A stretch of 64,000 nucleotides of DNA, from NCBI GenBank assembly GCA_036365455.1, contig JAWQUS010000025.1, forward strand, positions 21,364,001-21,428,000, read 5' to 3'. The stretch is from Macrosoma leucophasiata. Lineage: Eukaryota; Arthropoda; Insecta; Lepidoptera; Hedylidae. The position numbers were made by a program, and so were the translations under genes. Of this stretch, positions 44,563 through 55,074 are shown one piece after another; within the stretch, counting starts at the first letter, position 1, and each line of letters begins with the position of its first letter. The notes beneath the pieces were generated by a model. It ran no database searches. It worked only from the letters and a program-made list of their open reading frames with translations, and was not told the origin of the DNA.

Positions 44563-45366
44563 GGTGGTAGAGCTCCAGTGACGGAGCTCACGGGAGTAAG
44601 CACCACCGCATTACCTAATATACTATTTGCTAAATGGTAGTGATCAGCACTGTAATTTCCGGCACACAGGCATAACACCTTAGGCCTCGGGCGCTGTAGG
44701 TAACGCATCTGCATTTTGACTTCTGGTCTTCGCGTGGGTGTCTATAGGCTGCAATCGTCACTTAACATGTTTCATTGTTTTTATTTATTTATTCAATAAC
44801 AATTTACATTGTGTTTAAAATGACAGCTAGGTATAAAATAATTAATTACAAATGCAATTATACAAAATGTTTTTTATGCTTAAAGAAAATTGGAAATAAA
44901 AATTTGACTTCAGGCGAGTTCGACTCGCGACCTACTGGGAATCTAGTCCAGCCGCTCTTCCAATTGAGCTACTGAAGCCCTGCCCGATTTGTCAAATCTT
45001 TCCTTCACATCTATTGCATTGCTTTATGGTAGCAGCAGCGCCATCTATTACCAACTATGCTAGTTAGGCAACCGATATAATAGACTTTTTGCAGTTTATT
45101 GAATATCGTAAAGAAGTCGCTTTTACCCTTAATAATTGTTTTATATTATTTCGCATTAACACATGCTTGTGAAATATATTTTATTTTTAGAGAAAAATGG
45201 AAAGAAATAAGCCTGAAGACAAATTTTTCTTTTCATTTTTCTTTAAAAATAAAATATATTTCACAAGCATGTGTTAATGCGAAATAATATAAAACAAAAT
45301 GTTTTTGTATATGTATATTATTAAATGAACTGCTTGCTTGTTTGCCACTTCCATTACATAAAAAAA
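44563..45366 (+). mobile_element. poly(A)-tailed SINE-like copy split by a 560-bp insertion
   Basis: The 5' part is 44563-44769 (ggtggtagagctccagtgac to gtcacttaacat) and the 3' part is 45328-45366 (gaactgcttgcttgtttgcc plus poly(A)). Between them is an unrelated AT-rich segment that itself carries the tRNA-like element at 44875-45293, so three layers of insertion are visible. Confidence 0.75.
44862..45306 (-). mobile_element. tRNA-like 307-bp-unit element, inverted short form with target duplication
   Basis: acaaaatgttttt at 44862-44874 and 45294-45306 (11-13 bases, depending on whether the first two belong to the element). The left arm is a full minus-strand unit with tRNA-like sequence 44907-44978, which lacks two bases in the T arm. 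At about 45208 it switches to a short forward arm (cctgaagac to gcgaaataatataaaac). The right end is the same as in the 3577 and 24559 insertions. Confidence 0.8.
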
Positions 45367-45585
45367 ACGTATGGACGCTAAAATGAACATAGACAAGACA
45401 AAGATAATGTCTAATGTCCATGTTACACCCACAACTTATAGTTGAGGGTGCTTTGCTCGAAGTTGTTGACGATTGTGACATGTGTACCTGGGACGAACAG
45501 TCCAGCTAGGTAGGTATAACCTCGAGACTCGAGTTTTCTTAAAAATGTCATCATTTAACGTAAAATAATAAGTTTTGGGGTTTCT

Positions 45586-46190
45586 TATAGCTCGCGGGCG
45601 TAGGCACCACCGCTTTACCTAATATAATAATAAATAATAATGGCAACCCATTATACGTCCCACTGCTGGGCACGAGTCTCTCCCTTTTTTTTTTGGGGAG
45701 GCCTGGAGCTTATTCTACCACGCTGCTCCAATGCAGATTGGTGGAGATACGGGTTAGTGGCCAACCCGATGTCAGATGTTTTCAAACCGCCCATAAGGCC
45801 TCCGACAAGGTTTAACGACGGCTATCTATCGATAGCAACCGGGACCGACGGCTTAACGTACCCTCCGAAGCACGGAAACGCGCATTTTAATTTGCCACTA
45901 GCGGTCACCCATCACACATCCGACCACGCCCGTAATGCGTAACCGAGTAGATCGTTTACGATCTACGCCAGCCGCTGGGCCATGCGCACTTCGCACTTAC
46001 ATAATATACTTGCCGCTACATAGTAGTGTTCAGCACTACGAGTTCCAGTCAGGTGGTAATGTACGGCCCTGTAAGTTCCGGCACAGAGGCATAACACCTT
46101 AGGCCTCAAGAGTGGTAACGCATCTGCATTTGACCTTGGTCTTTGTGTGGGTGAACTGTGTCTGTTTGCCACATCCACTACACAAAAAAA
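45586..46190 (+). mobile_element. poly(A)-tailed SINE-like copy split by the (ATT)n-tailed retroposon
   Basis: 45586-45624 (gctcgcgggcgtaggcacca to acctaatata) continues at 46005 (cttgccgctacatagtagtg) to the poly(A) near 46190. The target duplication is ttacctaatata on one side and ttacataatata on the other. Confidence 0.75.
45627..45985 (-). mobile_element. (ATT)n-tailed retroposon-like element, most complete copy
   Basis: Minus strand: from ggcccagcggctggcgtaga (45985) to the (ATT)n tail at 45627. The near-perfect 12-base duplication of its SINE-like target shows it moves by itself. No ORF and no clear Pol III B box; length about 350 bases. Confidence 0.7.
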
Positions 46191-46229
46191 AAATTTGTCA
46201 ATTTGACGCAACCACTTTCCACCGCAATT

Positions 46230-46350
46230 GAGGACAACTGAAAAACGTTACATATGTAGTGTGTGACAGTGATAATGCTCTACGAAGCCGAAACTAACCG
46301 ATTGCCTCTTTTTTAAACTCGATACGCAATATTTATACATGGGCAATGTA
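46230..46350 (+). repeat. diverged right-half fragment of the Tc1-like MITE
   Basis: gctctacgaagccgaaac, cgcaatatttat and a final gggcaatgtat correspond to the right half of 39870-40121. Confidence 0.4.
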
Positions 46351-46357
46351 TATGTTA

Positions 46358-46710
46358 CTAGCGGCCCGCCCCGGCTTCGCACGGTGCAATGTTGCCTACC
46401 CTCTCCTATTCGTCTTAGCGTGATGATCATACATAGATATAGCCTAAAGCCTTCCTCAATATCTTTATAGTTTAGGCAGCGTACCTAATAAGTAACTTTT
46501 CTGGCTGTTATTTTTTACACCTTGTGTCTGAAAAACCCAAATATCTAACGGAACCCTATTTTTTCAAAATAAAATATAGCTTTTGTTACCCGTGGATAAT
46601 ATAGCTTTCGAATAGTGAAAGAATTTTTAAAATCGGTCCAGTAGTTATTGAGCCTATTCATTACAAACAAACAAACAAAAAATATTACCTCTTTATAATA
46701 TTAGTTTAGA
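46358..46710 (-). mobile_element. Helitron-like repeat with CTAGCGGCCCGCCCCGG terminus
   Basis: The minus-strand 3' end is ccgtgcgaagccggggcg, then ggccgctag; the body has ccagtagttattgagcc and caaacaaacaaacaa. Related to 14332-14515. Confidence 0.5.
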
Positions 46711-46787
46711 TTACATACCCATCTTACAAATACCGAGTGTGTATAATACACATACCCCGTTGCTGGTTTCAATGTAAGGAAAATAAA

Positions 46788-46987
46788 TATACCAAAAGGT
46801 CATTAGTTGCTCTGACATTTTTCGATAGCTACATCATTCTTACTACGATAAATCTCTTTTATGTTTATTATCAAGGTATTATAGAAAAGGTAAATGAAAT
46901 AGATACCTACGTAGTCAAGGTATGCGTATAATATTTCATGAATTTCATTGAATTGTGAAGAAAGTACCTTTTATTGTTCCATTTATT
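46788..46987 (+). repeat. 200-bp direct repeat, left copy
   Basis: From tataccaaaaggtcattag to tattgttccatttatt. Matches 49160-49359 without gaps and with about two substitutions (gatagctac against gatagcttc; tatagaaaagg against tataggaaagg). They bracket the LINE plus mariner insertion exactly. Confidence 0.85.
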
Positions 46988-47184
46988 AATAATAATAATA
47001 ATATAATCATTTATTGACAAAAACATTTTTACAATGGTTAATATTGAATCCATAGATTCCCGAACTAGTCTACACTGTATTTCGGGAATCAGTGGCTTCT
47101 CCGAGTTATAACTTCACTTAAAATTATTTTGTCATTAAACATTAAACAAGGTAGATATATCAAGTAATCAAAAATTTTACAAAG

Positions 47185-47188
<4 letters not shown>

Positions 47189-47237
<49 letters not shown>

Positions 47238-47262
47238 TGTGTGTATGTGTGTGTGTGTGTGT
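47189..47262 (+). repeat. (GT)n microsatellite
   Basis: About 37 GT units with two interruptions (gtggg, gtatg). It lies in the 3' UTR of the LINE remnant; the reverse-strand open frame through it (THTHTH) is an artefact. Confidence 0.95.
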
Positions 47263-47601
47263 AATAACTGTGTGTATCAGAAATCGTGTACGTCTATACT
47301 TCGCCATATCATGAAAAAAACAAATTTGCTAACATAACTTCAATACCATCATAGTCAAAATTCCTGAGCCATGCTGAAATAATCTTCTTAAACTCATTAT
47401 TATTTGTATTTTTTATGTTTTTATTTTTATTTATAGGAGTTTTAAGTAATTTATTGTACAATTGTGTAGTAACTATATCATACTGCTTTTGAGCAAATCT
47501 AGTCTTTGCCCTCGGAACATGTATTCGGTCTACTCTTTTTAATGAAGTTGGTAGATAGGGTACTTGTTGACGATGAAAACGACGCAGACTTTCATATAAT
47601 A

Positions 47602-48879
47602 GGTTGGGGAAAAAGTCTTTTCGCATTATAGTATGTATGAACTTGTAATAAAATCTCTTTGGCTGTAGTTTTTGTATCTGGCTGGTTTTTAATATCATTG
47701 AAAGTTAAAATTTTAAAGAACATAATTCCAAATTCAAATTAGGCAAATGTGTGATTTTCATTTGTTTTTCGTACTGTCAAGATGAGTGAATCTAATGAAG
47801 AAATTGGATACATTTTAAAATTTTACTACAAAAAAGGTAAAAATGCAATGCAAGTCGCGAAAAAAATTTGCGATGTTTATGGACCTTGTGCAGTGTCTGT
47901 GAGAGTAGCACAAATTTGGTTTAAGCGTTTTCAATCCGGAAATTTTGATGTCAAAGATGCACCTCGCTCTGGTCGCCCTATTACGGATAAAATGGATGCC
48001 ATTTTTGAAAAAGTGGAGCAAGATCGACATATCAGTAGTTACGACGTAGCTGAAGAACTGAGAATTGATCACAAAACAGTTTTGGCGCATTTGAAAAAAG
48101 CTGGGTACAAAAAAAAGATCGATATTTGGGTACCTCACAAGCTCACTGAAAGAAACCTAATGAACCGTGTACTCATTTGTGATTCTTTATTACGACGTAA
48201 TGAAACCGAATCATTTTTGAAGAAGCTGATAACTGGTGATGAAACGTGGATCACGTACGATAAGAACGTGCGAAAAAGGTCGTGGTCAAAGGCCGGTCAG
48301 GCTTCACAGACTGTGGCGAAACCCGGGTTAACTCGCAATAAGGTGATGTTGTGTGTGTGGTGGGATTGGAAGGGCATTATTCATTATGAGCTATTACCAC
48401 CAGGCAGGACTATCGATTCTGAACTCTACTGCGAACAACTGATGAGATTAAAGCAAGAAGTTGAGAGAAAGCGGCCGGAATTGATCAACAGAAGGGGTGT
48501 AGTGTTTCATCATGATAACGCTAGACCTCACACATCTATAGCCACTCAGCAAAAATTAAGAGAGTTTGGCTGGGAGGTGTTATTGCATCCGCCGTATAGT
48601 CCTGACCTTGCACCTTCAGATTTCCACCTGTTTCGGTCTCTTCAGAATTCTTTATGCAATGTTAGGTTAACATCACATCATCTGTCAAATCCACTTGTCG
48701 CGGTATTTTGATGAGAAGTCCCAAAATTTTTATAGCAATGGGATCATGTCCCTACCTACAAGATGGCAAAAGGTTATCGAACAAAATGGTACATACATAC
48801 TTTAGTTAAATTTAAATAAACTATATTAAAAAATGTTTTGAATTATTTTAAAAAATGCGAAGAAACTTTTTCCCCAACC
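47602..48879 (+). mobile_element. mariner transposon, full length with TIRs and TA duplication
   Basis: 1278 bp. Left end ggttgggg, aaaaagtc, ttttcgcat. The right end is its near-inverse: atgcgaagaaac, tttttccccaacc. TA at 47600-47601 and 48880-48881. The TIRs are about 25 bp with about two mismatches. It inserted into the LINE remnant, splitting its coding sequence. Confidence 0.92.
47782..48711 (+). pseudogene. mariner transposase, D,D34D, disrupted at the C-terminus
   Basis: The 309-residue frame starts MSESNEEIGYIL. An N-terminal HTH region (IWFKRFQSGNFDVKDAPRSG, residues about 46-65) and a second HTH (RIDHKTVLAHLKKAGYKKK) are followed by WVPHKLTERN. Catalytic residues are Asp in ITGDETWI, Asp in HHDNARPHTS, and the third Asp exactly 34 intervening residues later in YSPDLAPSDFHLF; all three are present. 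Normal mariners are about 345 residues. Here a shift of frame after NVRLTS gives an early stop, and the usual C-terminal text (FYSNGI, RWQKVIEQNG) is still readable in another frame up to a stop near 48807. The copy is therefore young but probably inactive. Subfamily not determined. Confidence 0.88.
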
Positions 48880-49159
48880 TAATATATACAGCTTGCGTAC
48901 TGTAAATACTTTAGCTTTTTCATATAAATCTGTGGTGGGATGTTTAAAAGGAAGGTAGAGCAATACTTTTAATACAGCACGTTGGGCACGTTCTAGAGGG
49001 TTAATGTTAATTTTAGCCGCGCAGCCCCAAGCACATATGCAATATCTAATGAGACACTCGCATAGAGCTTTATATGTTAGAATAAGTAGCTCATAATCCG
49101 CTATGGTTCGAAGAATTTTGAATACATATTATATGAGTTTTCGTACTCTAGAAGCTAAT

Positions 49160-49359
49160 TATACCAAAAGGTCATTAGTTGCTCTGACATTTTTCGATAG
49201 CTTCATCATTCTTACTACGATAAATCTCTTTTATGTTTATTATCAAGGTATTATAGGAAAGGTAAATGAAATAGATACCTACGTAGTCAAGGTATGCGTA
49301 TAATATTTCATGAATTTCATTGAATTGTGAAGAAAGTACCTTTTATTGTTCCATTTATT
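49160..49359 (+). repeat. 200-bp direct repeat, right copy
   Basis: See 46788-46987. Confidence 0.85.
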
Positions 49360-50284
49360 TGTTACATAACTTTCCCTTTGCTTCGACTCCTTTTTTATAT
49401 ATTGTGACATTAATGTTGGTACTTTGATATACAACTTGTAACAGGATTGAATGTACAACCCGAGACTAGTTTGTTCAGAATCGATAACCGAATCGATTTC
49501 AGGCATTTTTGATATAGGTACATTTTGTCCTAAAATTAATTACCTAGGAAGTTATGGTCACCTATTTGGTAAAAAGTCATCAAACGAAAATTAGACTAAC
49601 GTCTATCCAAAATAAAATGCTAGTCTCAACAAGCTCATTAGAACTAGTTGAGACGTGCTTTTTACTACCAAAAAAAATAATTTTAGAAATAAAATACTGG
49701 AAATTAATCTTATTACTAGCGAGTTTTGAATAAGGCTTACGCTACATCCCATTGCAACAGTGTGCGTGTGTGAGTAGGTTCGTGTTTTGTATGCGGCCGT
49801 AGGTAGAGGTAGGGTAAGTATGCATACTATTCGTACAAATGGATGACAACTTATTTCTTAAATAAAAAATATTAAATACATAAAATGTAATTTCATTTCA
49901 CTAATTTTACGAACCGGGTCGTGACGCGATATAGATATTGGGTAAAAACACCTTTAAAAGTTATATGTAATTTCAGTTCAAGTATTATGTAGTACTCGAT
50001 TTTCTAATCAGGGTGTTAGAGAGTGTACATCATTCCCGTTACATGTTGTATAACAATATTCGTATTTATCTCGATCCAAGAATCTGGCACAGACTCATAA
50101 AAAAATTTTGTCTCCGATTTTTTTTGTTGGTTTTTACATGTAAATTTTAGTGTCATTCATTGTAGAAATTGTTTTTGAATAATATTAATAATTATTACTA
50201 TACCGACAGATTTCGATATCTTACGTTATTGGCCTGTCGCAGTCTCATAGAAATAAAATATTATTGAAAGACTTTAGTAATATC

Positions 50285-50525
50285 CAAATGTTTGACAGCC
50301 AGGAATATAGTAGTTTGTGTGATAAAAGTTGAGGGCAAACGATCTCGTGGACGCTCACCGACCAGATGGACAGACCTCATAAAATCTGTGACGCACTCCA
50401 GCATCAATGACTGCTCTCACTCTGCCAGACATCGAGCTACATGGCGACGCATTGCGATCACGACGGAGACAGATAAAGTGACCGATACATGACCACGATC
50501 ACTCTGCCAAGAGTGCACGACTAAG
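50285..50525 (+). pseudogene. LINE fragment, extreme C-terminal ORF remnant
   Basis: Reads VEGKRSRGRSPTRWTDLIK, then SARHRATWRRI, the tail motif (G.RSRGR..TRW.D....WR) found at the end of several lepidopteran LINE ORFs. About 60 codons only; ends in a run of aagaagaag-like sequence near 50525. Confidence 0.65.
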
Positions 50526-50705
50526 AAGAAGTGATAAAAAAATATAGTATTTACTATTTTCCTCATCTTTTAAAAGTTTTTTCTCTCCATAAGAACCTTT
50601 CTCAGACTTAATCAAACATAACAAAAATAAATCCGACAAATCGGTTCAGCCGTTGAGTTTTGCGCTTAGCAAACACATTAAGTGATTAATTTTTATTTGT
50701 ATAGA
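50526..50705 (+). repeat. diverged dispersed repeat end
   Basis: aatccgacaaatcggttcag and tttttatttgtatagat are of the Helitron-like kind; ends not clear. Confidence 0.35.
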
Positions 50706-51253
50706 TCATGCTCAACAACTGGAATAAAATAAATAAGCGTTTCGCCTTAGTGTCATCCTCATTGTGTCGCAGCCCTTAACCTTGTATCAATAGCAACCGA
50801 CCAATTCCGTCAGATATTGCAGAGTTTACCCTTTTTCTAATGGAACTGCCATTCAAAGGGAACCCTGTGTACACGCCCACTAAATAAAGGGAGGAAAAAT
50901 AAGCAATAAATAGAACAACCCTTCATCAAAAAGTGTCAACCTTAATCTTCACCTGGTACGAGATTAATCCGAAGGTCCCATGAAGATTTTTACTAAGATT
51001 TTTTGGTTTATAGTGTTGATTTTTATAACCAACATTCAATTGGAGGACCAAAATAAATCAAACTCAAGCAGTTTAATTGTAATATTTTTATTTTTGCTAT
51101 GTGAATTTGGAAATTTAAAAAAATGGACAGAAAAATTTGACTGCTGGCAGGAATCTAAACTTCAACCGCAGGATATACTATACCGCTAGATTTTAAAATG
51201 TTTTTATTTCAACGTAGGTACAATTCACAGGTTTTACCTCAAACGTGACCTCC

Positions 51254-51695
51254 TAAAGGCGCGGGCCTACCGCGGCGCACGGAGAGGCTGCGCTCGTGTA
51301 TTAAGCTTTGCTTTGTATGAAAAAATTTGTGGTAGTGTCCACTGCAACCCACGAAGAGGCTACACATGAATTGACTTCATTGACACGTGCGTGGCTAGCT
51401 TGAATAGGCGGTTACATAGCTCAACGCTATCAACGTGAGTCTACGTTTCCACTGGGACCGCACGGGGGTACACGATTATGGCCCACGACCATGTACAGCT
51501 CGCTTATCTATCCTCAAATTGCAGTGGGACGTACGTAACCTCCGTGCGCCGTGCCACGCCACGCTATAAATTATTCGTGGGTCTTCATGTACTGCAGTGG
51601 AAACATTAACTCACGCTGTCAAAAAAATTAATACACGCAGCTAAAATGCGCCGCGTGTCCGTGCACAGCATGCGTCTCGGTGGGCCCGCGCCTTA
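51254..51695. mobile_element. GC-rich TIR element, about 440 bp
   Basis: The left end taaaggcgcgggcc and the right end ggcccgcgccttaa are inverse. The interior is much richer in GC than its surroundings (gcgccgtgccacgccacgct) and non-coding. Superfamily unknown. Confidence 0.6.
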
Positions 51696-52604
51696 ATGTC
51701 TGGGCACTTTATAATATGAGTGATTTTGAGTCACTTACAACTCGTAACTATTCGAATGTTTTGGATCGTTATATGTTAAAAATATTTTTGAAATATATAT
51801 ATTAAATGTAATCTTTATAAATCTTTAGCGAAAGCAAAACAATAAAAATTCTAATGCAGTTTCCTGAACTCATGCCTGAACCCCGTCTGTACATCACTTA
51901 CTTCTAGCGACATCTATGATGTATGGCAAGTCTGATATTTCATGGCACTCGTTACAATCCCTAATAGTCTGGCTTAAGTGACTAAGCGACATTTGACGAA
52001 GGTTCGTATCTGGGTTATCGCGAATATTTGAGCAATCGTAAAGTTAACGAGCAACAATAATTCAGCGATATGACAAACTCTCTCTGTTTTATGGAATGTA
52101 AAACAAGACACAGTAGAAACGCCCCAACCATCTACACATAGGAAATAAAACTTTAAAAACAATAACAGTAGTGGTACCTATTAGTTTCCTTTTCCTTATA
52201 TTCTATTTGGTTTATTTTATGTTTCATTTCTTTTAAAATTATATACTTGTCATTTTTTTACTGTGTCATACAATGGGAGAGGGCGCTGACTTGTGTAACA
52301 CAGGTTTACCACCTAGACTTTCACATAAAATGTATATCTTTTTACGAAATAAAGATTATTATTATTTATTATTTATCCTTGTACAAATACCAACAATTTT
52401 TACTGAGACATACAGAGAACATACAGTCTACAGAAACGCAATGTTAACGAAGATATTTGAAGATTTCTTGAATTCGTCGATCGAACAGCATGGATCTCGT
52501 AAGTGTACCTATACAAGCATTTGACGTCACAAGCCTGTACAATTTTATATGAGCCGTTTGAGATCATTTCATATTTTGCATTTTTCGTATGGTATTTATA
52601 TATG

Positions 52605-52722
52605 TATCTTCACGCCAGGTCCCTAACGGGGTAGGCAGAGAGTGTGGAGCGCCAGATATCCCGGTCCTGACACACCTCCCGTGCCTCATCTACCTTCATC
52701 ATTCTCTCATGCACGCCTATTC
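52605..52722 (-). pseudogene. LINE 3' fragment, same family as 1876-2550
   Basis: The reverse strand encodes the MMKVDEAREVCQDRDIW segment and YPVRDLA, then the 3' UTR start. Cut at the left edge of the MITE at 52723. Confidence 0.75.
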
Positions 52723-52876
52723 CTAAGCCGTTGTTGCACCACAATATTTGTAAAAGTTAAAGTAATTGTAACATTTCACATCTTGCTCTAACTTTAACAC
52801 ATTTCTTAAAGTTAGAGAAGGATGTGAAATGTTATAATTTTAACTTTCACAAATACCGTGGTGCAACCCAGGCTTA
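52723..52876. mobile_element. short MITE (GGGTTGCACCACG ends), copy 2
   Basis: gttgttgcaccacaatattt to ggtggtgcaacccaggctta-type ends (here accgtggtgcaacccagg). Clear match to 17402-17558 with the same internal inverted block (ctctaactttaac, gttagag). Confidence 0.75.
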
Positions 52877-52911
52877 GATTTTTGACTTTTGACTTTGTTA
52901 GGAAATATTGA

Positions 52912-53160
52912 TGGTGGCAAGCGAACATACAGTTCTCGTGGATTGTAAGTGAAAACAACAGCCTATAGACACAGTATAGATACAAAACTGTGCTATAGAC
53001 ATCTACACAAAAACCGGAGGTCATCATGCAGATATGCTGCCACCTTCGCTGGCTGGGCTCTCATGGATGGTTGGAACGCAACCCGGATTTGCCTGCCAGG
53101 GGCATCCAAGTCAGTCTGAGTTGACTTCGGTATGCCGAATCAAGACTGGGATGACCTTTT
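52912..53160 (-). repeat. dispersed repeat (GGCATCCAAGTCAGTCTGAG), uninterrupted copy
   Basis: Partly shares its tail with the poly(A)-tailed SINE-like family (ggtggcaagcgaacatacag, acagcctatagac), then continues in gctgccaccttcgctggctg and gggcatccaagtcagtctga. Provides the empty site for the SINE at 53392. Confidence 0.55.
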
Positions 53161-53274
53161 ATACCTAAAATTAAAATAGCAATGTATATCTGTAAAAGTA
53201 CTCTCAAAATATTCACGACAAAAACTTCATCTGAAATCCGAATAAATTGGATAAATGTATTTGTAGTAGTAATG

Positions 53275-53720
53275 GTAGCAAACGATCATTCAGTTCAAGT
53301 ATATTTTAAGTGAATACATCAACCACTAAACCCGGAGATCATCATGCAGATATGCTGCCACCTTCGCTGGCTGAGCTCTCATAATAAATAAAAAATAAAA
53401 TAAAATACGCTTACACTCACAGCCCCACAGTAGGTATAAACCTGTGTTGTGGGTGCCGTTGTACACATACAATACATACACAAACACCCAGACCCGAAAC
53501 AAATATCTGTAGGCCATACAAATATTTGTCCCGGTGCGTTTTGGGGATCGAACCCGCGACCCTTCGAATCAAACGGTCATCTCACACCGCTGGACTAACC
53601 GGGTCGTCATGGATGGATGGAACGCAACCGGACACGGACTTGCCTGTCAAGGGCATCCATGTCAGTCTGAGTCGACTTGAGTATGTGGAAGGAGTACATC
53701 AAGACATTATTATTACATTG
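53275..53720 (-). repeat. same dispersed repeat, interrupted by a tRNA-derived SINE
   Basis: 53275-53391 and 53609-53720 align with 52912-53160 but are separated at gctctcat|ggatgg by the SINE. Confidence 0.6.
53392..53608 (-). mobile_element. tRNA-derived SINE (GACGACCCGG head), nested
   Basis: Copy with an A/T-rich tail (aataaataaaaaataaaata) and a small insertion (gttttg) beside the B box. Inserted into the repeat at 53275-53720. Confidence 0.75.
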
Positions 53721-53736
53721 TTGCATTACCTTACTG

Positions 53737-54022
53737 GGTGGTAGAGCTCCAGTGATGGAGCTCGAAGGCGTAGGCACCCCCGCATTACCTAATCTATCTG
53801 CCGCCAAATGGTAGTGTTGAGCACTATCGTGTTCCGGTTAGATGGTAATGTATGGCCCCGTAATAACTATCACAAAGGCAAAAGATCTTAGTCCTCAGGG
53901 GTGTCAACGCATCTGCACTTTGACCACTGGTTATTGCGTAGATGTCTATAGGCTGCAGTCGTCACTTAACATCCATGTGAACTGCATGCTTGTTTGCCAC
54001 CACCATCAAATAAAAAAAAAAA
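53737..54022 (+). mobile_element. poly(A)-tailed SINE-like family, full-length copy
   Basis: ggtggtagagctccagtgat to an 18-base poly(A) at about 54011-54028. Confidence 0.75.
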
Positions 54023-54514
54023 AAAAAAACCTGCTGCCGCATTATAAGCCCGCACTTTCTTACCGGCTGATGTTCCCTCAAGGCCCTTAACGATTGCCTT
54101 ATGTTGCTCTCGCGTACTTCTATTATTTATATTTTTTCTCTCATCGGCACGGGGTCCAATTTGAACCCCTGGATCTTTGTCAGGCTTGCGCGGGGCATGT
54201 GGGGTCCAACAACACGTAGAGGCCCATTCGGGAATTTTGATCTTCTTTGTAATGGGTTATATTCGGCGGGACCTCTCTCTGACTCTATCAATAGTTAATG
54301 CAGACACAGACAGACCCCGCAGAATACATGGGACTATTGTAATGAAAAATGACTTGCCAAACTTTGGGCTATGTGGATGAACTGGGGGACTAGCTGGCTG
54401 GGCATATGGAGTAAGATCCGGCATCTGCCTATATTCAACATCTCGCATTATTGAATCCTACTTTAGGCAGGTGGTAACTACTTTATATTAATATTTTATA
54501 TTATTACTATTGGA

Positions 54515-54590
54515 TTTCTCAGTTGAGAGAGCGGTTGGACTAGTTTCCAGAGTTCGAGGGTTTCAAGTCCTGCCTGAAGTCAAATTTTTC
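54515..54590 (+). mobile_element. degenerate tRNA-like head of the ACTTCAG family
   Basis: tctcagttgagagagcggtt, gactagtttcc, then tcctgcctgaagtc and the tail aaatttttctttcc. Acceptor 5' side lost. No 307-bp unit follows. Confidence 0.55.
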
Positions 54591-55074
54591 TTTCCACATT
54601 TTTTACAAATAGCAATTTATGACAGATCTGTAATGTAATTAACTGACTAAAACTTATAAATTATTCAGAACCCAAAAACTGTATTTCAAATCCGAATAAA
54701 TTGGATAAATATATTTATTTGGCATACAATTCACTTTAGGGTTGCCTCCAAATCTGGCTTACAGTTTGAATTAAACTCGTTTCAAGTGGTTTTTAATCTC
54801 AAGCGACCCTTTTCTGGTTGTTATGATGAATAGTCCAAACGCCTTTTATTAAATTCTCATAATTAATTTCACTTTACTGAGTTAGGAATGTTTTTGTTAG
54901 GATGATGGAGTGTTTAGCTATTTATTTTTAATGTTCTCGAGTAAATGAAGTTTGTTTTATGAATCCCGTGCCTGGTCCTTAGTTTAAGTACCTAAGGGAA
55001 TAAAGGTTGTTAATAAAAACCAACTAATGGCCTTGCCACATAATTGACGTAATAAACGTGTATCTTTTCAGGGT

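Larger units (their letters stand above)
46988..49159 (-). mobile_element. 5'-truncated non-LTR retrotransposon carrying a mariner
   Basis: Minus strand. Coding remnants on both sides of the mariner belong to one RT C-terminal region: 49155-48882 (ILRTIADYELLIL, then a CLIRYCICAWGCAAKIN block, then NPLERAQRAVLKVLL) and 47599-47309 (LYESLRRFHRQQVPYLP, then IHVPRAKTRFAQKQYD, ending LANLFFS). The 3' UTR includes the GT tract at 47189-47262 and ends in (ATT)n at 46988. At least one stop is present in the 5' part. LINE clade uncertain (CR1/jockey-like). Confidence 0.75.

Noticed and set aside
47089..47307. Open frame with THTHTH repeats
   Set aside because: Translation of the (GT)n microsatellite.
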